This document shows positions 61,318 through 64,000 of a stretch of DNA of 64,000 bases, piece by piece. Position 1 is the stretch's first letter, and each line of letters begins with the position of its first letter. A model generated the notes under the pieces. It was not told the origin of the DNA. It did no database searches and saw only the letters and a list, made by a program, of their open reading frames with translations. This DNA is from an uncultured Algibacter sp. (GTDB lineage: Bacteria; Bacteroidota; Bacteroidia; Flavobacteriales; Flavobacteriaceae), in NCBI RefSeq assembly GCF_947487605.1, contig NZ_CANKXK010000004.1, positions 62,001-126,000 on the forward strand, read 5' to 3'. The position numbers were made by a program, and so were the translations under genes.

Positions 61318-61782
61318 ATGAAGAAGATATTATTTACATTTTTATTATTGGTTAGTGCTTACCATTTTAGCACAGCTCAAGAAGTAATTTGGCATACAGA
61401 TATGACCAAAGCTTCCGAAATTGCTATAAATGAAAACAAGCCAGTACTCATGTTTTTTACTGGTTCAGATTGGTGTGGTTGGTGTAAAAGATTGCAACGC
61501 GAAGTATTACTTACTAAAGATTTTGAAGCTTGGGCAAAAGACAATGTAGTGCTTATGGAATTAGATTTTCCAAGAAGAACACCTCAAGAGCAATCGGTAA
61601 AAGTTCAAAATTATCAATTACAAAAAATATTTAATGTTAGAGGGTATCCAAAAATCTTTTTTGTGAATCCAGAAAAGAAGCCAGATGGTAAAATGAATTT
61701 AAATAGCCTTGGTAGTACGGGCTATGTTCGTGGTGGTACTCAAGAATGGTTAGCGGTCGCTAATAACATTATTAAAAATTAA
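61318..61782 (+). CDS. Secreted thioredoxin-family protein (CGWC)
   Basis: The 154-residue protein has a signal peptide (cleavage after FSTAQ) and a thioredoxin-like domain with GSDWCGWCKRLQREVL and the cis-Pro in VRGYPKIFFV. It is of the DUF255/thioredoxin_7-like type, likely periplasmic, with a dithiol site. It lies 4 bp upstream of a second thioredoxin-fold gene. Confidence 0.92.
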   Translation: MKKILFTFLLLVSAYHFSTAQEVIWHTDMTKASEIAINENKPVLMFFTGSDWCGWCKRLQREVLLTKDFEAWAKDNVVLMELDFPRRTPQEQSVKVQNYQLQKIFNVRGYPKIFFVNPEKKPDGKMNLNSLGSTGYVRGGTQEWLAVANNIIKN

Positions 61783-61786
61783 GGCT

Positions 61787-62335
61787 ATGAAAAGAATCAT
61801 ATATTTACTGGTAACATGCTGCTTTATTAGTATGAATTTAGTTGCTCAAGAGATTAATTGGGTGACATTAGATGAGGCAGTTGCGCTTCAAAAGAAAACA
61901 CCTAAAAAAATAATGATAGATGTTTACACGAATTGGTGTGGACCTTGTAAAATGCTTGATAAAAATACGTTCCATAATAAAGATGTGGTAGACTATGTAA
62001 ACAAACATTATTATGCGGTTAAGTTTAACGGCGAAGGTAATGATGTCGTTACTTTTGATGGAAAGACTTTTGAAAATCCAAACTATAACCCAGCAAATGC
62101 CAATAGACGAAATTCGGCTCATCAATTAACAAGCTATTTTCAGGTTAGTGCCTATCCAACCATTGTGTTTATTGATGAAAAAGGAAAAGTGATTGCGCCT
62201 ATACGAGGGTATCAAAAGCCTCAAGATTTAGAGCTATATTTAAAATTGTTTAAAGATAACGATTATAAAGATATGGATACGCAAGCAAAATTTACAGCTT
62301 ATGCTAAAGCGTTTCAACCTGCATTTAAAGGGTAA
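61787..62335 (+). CDS. Secreted thioredoxin-family protein (CGPC)
   Basis: The 182-residue protein has a signal peptide (cleavage after LVAQ) and a thioredoxin domain with canonical YTNWCGPCKMLDKNTF and cis-Pro in VSAYPTIVFI. It has an insertion of about 30 residues between the active site and the cis-Pro loop. It is likely a periplasmic disulphide reductase or isomerase paired with the upstream protein. Confidence 0.92.
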   Translation: MKRIIYLLVTCCFISMNLVAQEINWVTLDEAVALQKKTPKKIMIDVYTNWCGPCKMLDKNTFHNKDVVDYVNKHYYAVKFNGEGNDVVTFDGKTFENPNYNPANANRRNSAHQLTSYFQVSAYPTIVFIDEKGKVIAPIRGYQKPQDLELYLKLFKDNDYKDMDTQAKFTAYAKAFQPAFKG

Positions 62336-62377
62336 ATTTGTTGCTTTGTACGCAATCGATTGGTTATCTAAATCGAA

Positions 62378-64000
62378 CTAATAATTTATAATAAACGCTC
62401 CCTTTTTATTAGTATGATGAAAAGGCAGTTTCTTTTTTTTGCAAATAATTTTCCACTGTTCTATATAAGATTTGTAGTTGCTGCCATCTGCAATAATTTG
62501 TTTTGGTTGTAAAGAATCTATCACACGATTCAAATTAATTTTAGGCGATTGTCTTAATAATACATAGTCTGGTTTAAAAGATTTTAAATTGTAAATACCT
62601 AGACTATCTATAACTAGAATTTTTTTATCATTCAATACATAAAAAGGCTTTAATGTGTCTTTCTGAATTGTTTTTGTATGACTTTCTACCGCGTAAATTT
62701 TAATTATTTTATTTGCTGATGCTGTAATGGTATCAAAATCATGAGCTACGGTTATCCTATTATTAGTAACATGTCCAATAAGGCTATGTCTACTTTTATG
62801 AAATATAATAAAGGTATTTGAAGGTTTATTGTATTTAGTTAAAATAAATGCAAATTGAAGCAATAAGATTGAAATTAAAAGGAATCTCAAATTAAAATAA
62901 TTTCGTTTTATATAAAGGCGTACTATGGAAATTATCAAAATATAACTTGTAATAACATATAAGAGATTAAATGATATGTCTTTAATTAGAAAGTAATCTT
63001 GACTAGAAACCCAAGCAATAAATCGATTCATTTTACTAATAATATTTCCATAAAATTCTGCTAAAAAATTTGGTAACAAGTTGATGGATGCCATTACTAT
63101 AATAAGTAATCCTAGTCCTAAAATGATTCCGAGAACGGGAATAATAACCAAGTTAGAAATGAAGAATAAACTAGGAAATTGATGAAAATAAAATATGCTA
63201 ATAGGTATTATGCCAAATTGCGCCGATATAGTAACTGTTAGTGTATGCCATAATTTATCAATAATCCAATATTTGCTTTTCCATAAATTGTATAACAGCG
63301 GGTCGATGGCAACAATTGAAAAAACAGCTAAATAGCTTAGTTGAAAGCCAACATCAAATAAAAACAAGGGTTTAAATAACAGTATTACAAAAATTGAAAT
63401 AGCTAACGTGTTGTAAATGTTTGTAGGTCGCTTTAAATTTATAGCTAAAGCTACAATACTAAACATAGTCACTGCTCTTGTAACCGAAGCAGATAATCCA
63501 GCTATTACAGCAAAAGCCCAAAGAATAGAAACAAGTAAAATTATTTTTATTGAACGCCCATGTTTTAAGTGCTCGATAGGTTTTAAAACAAAACTTAGTA
63601 TGAGTAAAATAATACCAATATGAAGACCAGATACAGCCAAAATATGAATAGCTCCAGCATTGGTATAATTGGTGTAAACCTCTTTACTTATATTTTGTCG
63701 TTGACCGAGTAAAAGGGCATTTATAATTGCAAGTTCGTCGGGTTGAAAAGGATACGTTTTTAATTTAAAATTAATGTGTCTTCTAATATTATCTGCAATT
63801 CCAAATAGTGTTTTACTTTGGGTATCTGTTTTTAAAAGGGAGTTTCTTTGGGCAAAAGATTGGTGGTAGATGTATTGTTTATCTAAATAGTTTTTATAAT
63901 CGAATTGATAAGGGTTTAATGGATGAATTAAATCCTTAAATTGTGATTTACTTATGTAGATTTCATCGACGCTTAAAGGAGTTTTTAATGAGTCCTTAGC
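62378..64000 (-). CDS. ComEC/Rec2 family protein, 5' end cut by window edge
   Basis: The minus-strand reading frame stays open to base 64000, giving 540 residues of a larger membrane protein. It has the competence domain signature HILAVSGLHIGIILLILS and about ten hydrophobic helices, followed by a degenerate C-terminal metallo-beta-lactamase-like part without a clear HxHxDH motif. A TTG at 63640 lies within the conserved HILAVSGLHIG motif, so it is not the start. The role in DNA uptake is from the family. The N-terminal OB-fold region is outside the window. Confidence 0.9.
   Translation of the reverse strand, partial: AKDSLKTPLSVDEIYISKSQFKDLIHPLNPYQFDYKNYLDKQYIYHQSFAQRNSLLKTDTQSKTLFGIADNIRRHINFKLKTYPFQPDELAIINALLLGQRQNISKEVYTNYTNAGAIHILAVSGLHIGIILLILSFVLKPIEHLKHGRSIKIILLVSILWAFAVIAGLSASVTRAVTMFSIVALAINLKRPTNIYNTLAISIFVILLFKPLFLFDVGFQLSYLAVFSIVAIDPLLYNLWKSKYWIIDKLWHTLTVTISAQFGIIPISIFYFHQFPSLFFISNLVIIPVLGIILGLGLLIIVMASINLLPNFLAEFYGNIISKMNRFIAWVSSQDYFLIKDISFNLLYVITSYILIISIVRLYIKRNYFNLRFLLISILLLQFAFILTKYNKPSNTFIIFHKSRHSLIGHVTNNRITVAHDFDTITASANKIIKIYAVESHTKTIQKDTLKPFYVLNDKKILVIDSLGIYNLKSFKPDYVLLRQSPKINLNRVIDSLQPKQIIADGSNYKSYIEQWKIICKKKKLPFHHTNKKGAFIINY

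Noticed and set aside
63638-63640. TTG as start of a shorter comEC protein
   Set aside because: It falls in the middle of the conserved HILAVSGLHIG motif, and the frame is open to the window end, so the gene is simply cut by the edge.
1-64000. CRISPR array, prophage or insertion sequence
   Set aside because: No regularly spaced repeats, integrase, transposase or phage structural gene was seen. The only mobile-like units are the DUF559 cassette and short repeats.

Overview
The window is a chromosomal segment from a member of the Bacteroidota, most likely a marine Flavobacteriaceae species. The evidence is AT-rich DNA, several exact TAnnTTTG promoter elements of the Bacteroidota type, many short lipoprotein signals, and family-typical genes: a GYDIA-type GHMP kinase next to HMG-CoA reductase, an mvaD-mvk-ubiA block, DUF547 proteins and a coaX-OMP-TPR-lptC-corC-ppiD block. 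I saw no phage, plasmid, CRISPR array or intact insertion sequence. Both ends cut a gene: an M20 dipeptidase on the left and comEC on the right.

Layout. 0-5.2 kb: M20 peptidase, tRNA-Leu(UAG), a GAF protein and a convergent HD-domain/PycTM-like membrane protein. 5.4-9.9 kb: a compact redox-repair operon (msrB, msrA, a CxxC thioredoxin-like protein, a CxxS glutaredoxin, a divergent second MsrA, a hydrolase-OsmC fusion and an aldo/keto reductase). 9.9-17.5 kb: a large metallophosphatase/kinase-like/beta-barrel lipoprotein, an SdiA-regulated-like lipoprotein, a phosphodiesterase, a flavoprotein, a DUF559 cassette bounded by repeats, and a DUF1697 protein. 17.5-21.4 kb: mvaD, mevalonate kinase, UbiA prenyltransferase and an RluB-like protein lacking its catalytic Asp. 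21.4-30.1 kb: glycosyltransferases, gamma-glutamyltransferase and a five-gene minus-strand operon (FAD oxidoreductase, Fe-S membrane protein, MORN protein, two GT2). 30.3-34.7 kb: DUF547, a GH113-like lipoprotein, a short BamA-like protein and a PPP-type phosphatase.

34.7-42.6 kb is, on the minus strand, an arsenosugar-biosynthesis locus: peroxidase-like protein, radical SAM ArsS, rhodanese, a TIGR04282-type transferase, a purine nucleoside phosphorylase and ArsM, with a TIGR04283-type transferase and a DUF547 lipoprotein nearby. The likely logic is arsenite methylation (ArsM), 5'-deoxyadenosylation (ArsS), base removal by the phosphorylase (my inference), then further sugar processing. 42.7-45.1 kb: acetyl-CoA synthetase and tRNA-Phe. 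45.2-53.2 kb: coaX, envelope proteins, lptC, corC and ppiD. 53.2-55.5 kb: GYDIA kinase and HMG-CoA reductase, which together with the 18 kb block supply most of the mevalonate pathway. 55.7-61.2 kb: a DPP-IV-like peptidase followed by two POT peptide transporters, a peptide-use module. 61.3-64 kb: two thioredoxin-fold proteins and comEC.

The most unusual points are: a perfect intrinsic terminator inside the first codons of lptC; a repeat family with two copies (33.6 kb and 42.2 kb) whose paired arms differ in sequence but keep pairing; a DUF559 cassette that duplicated the 3' end of its neighbour; an in-frame dispersed repeat in mvaD; loss of the catalytic Asp in the RluB-like protein; and a kinase-like domain between a phosphatase and a beta-barrel in one lipoprotein. 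All family calls were made by reading sequence alone, without database searches.
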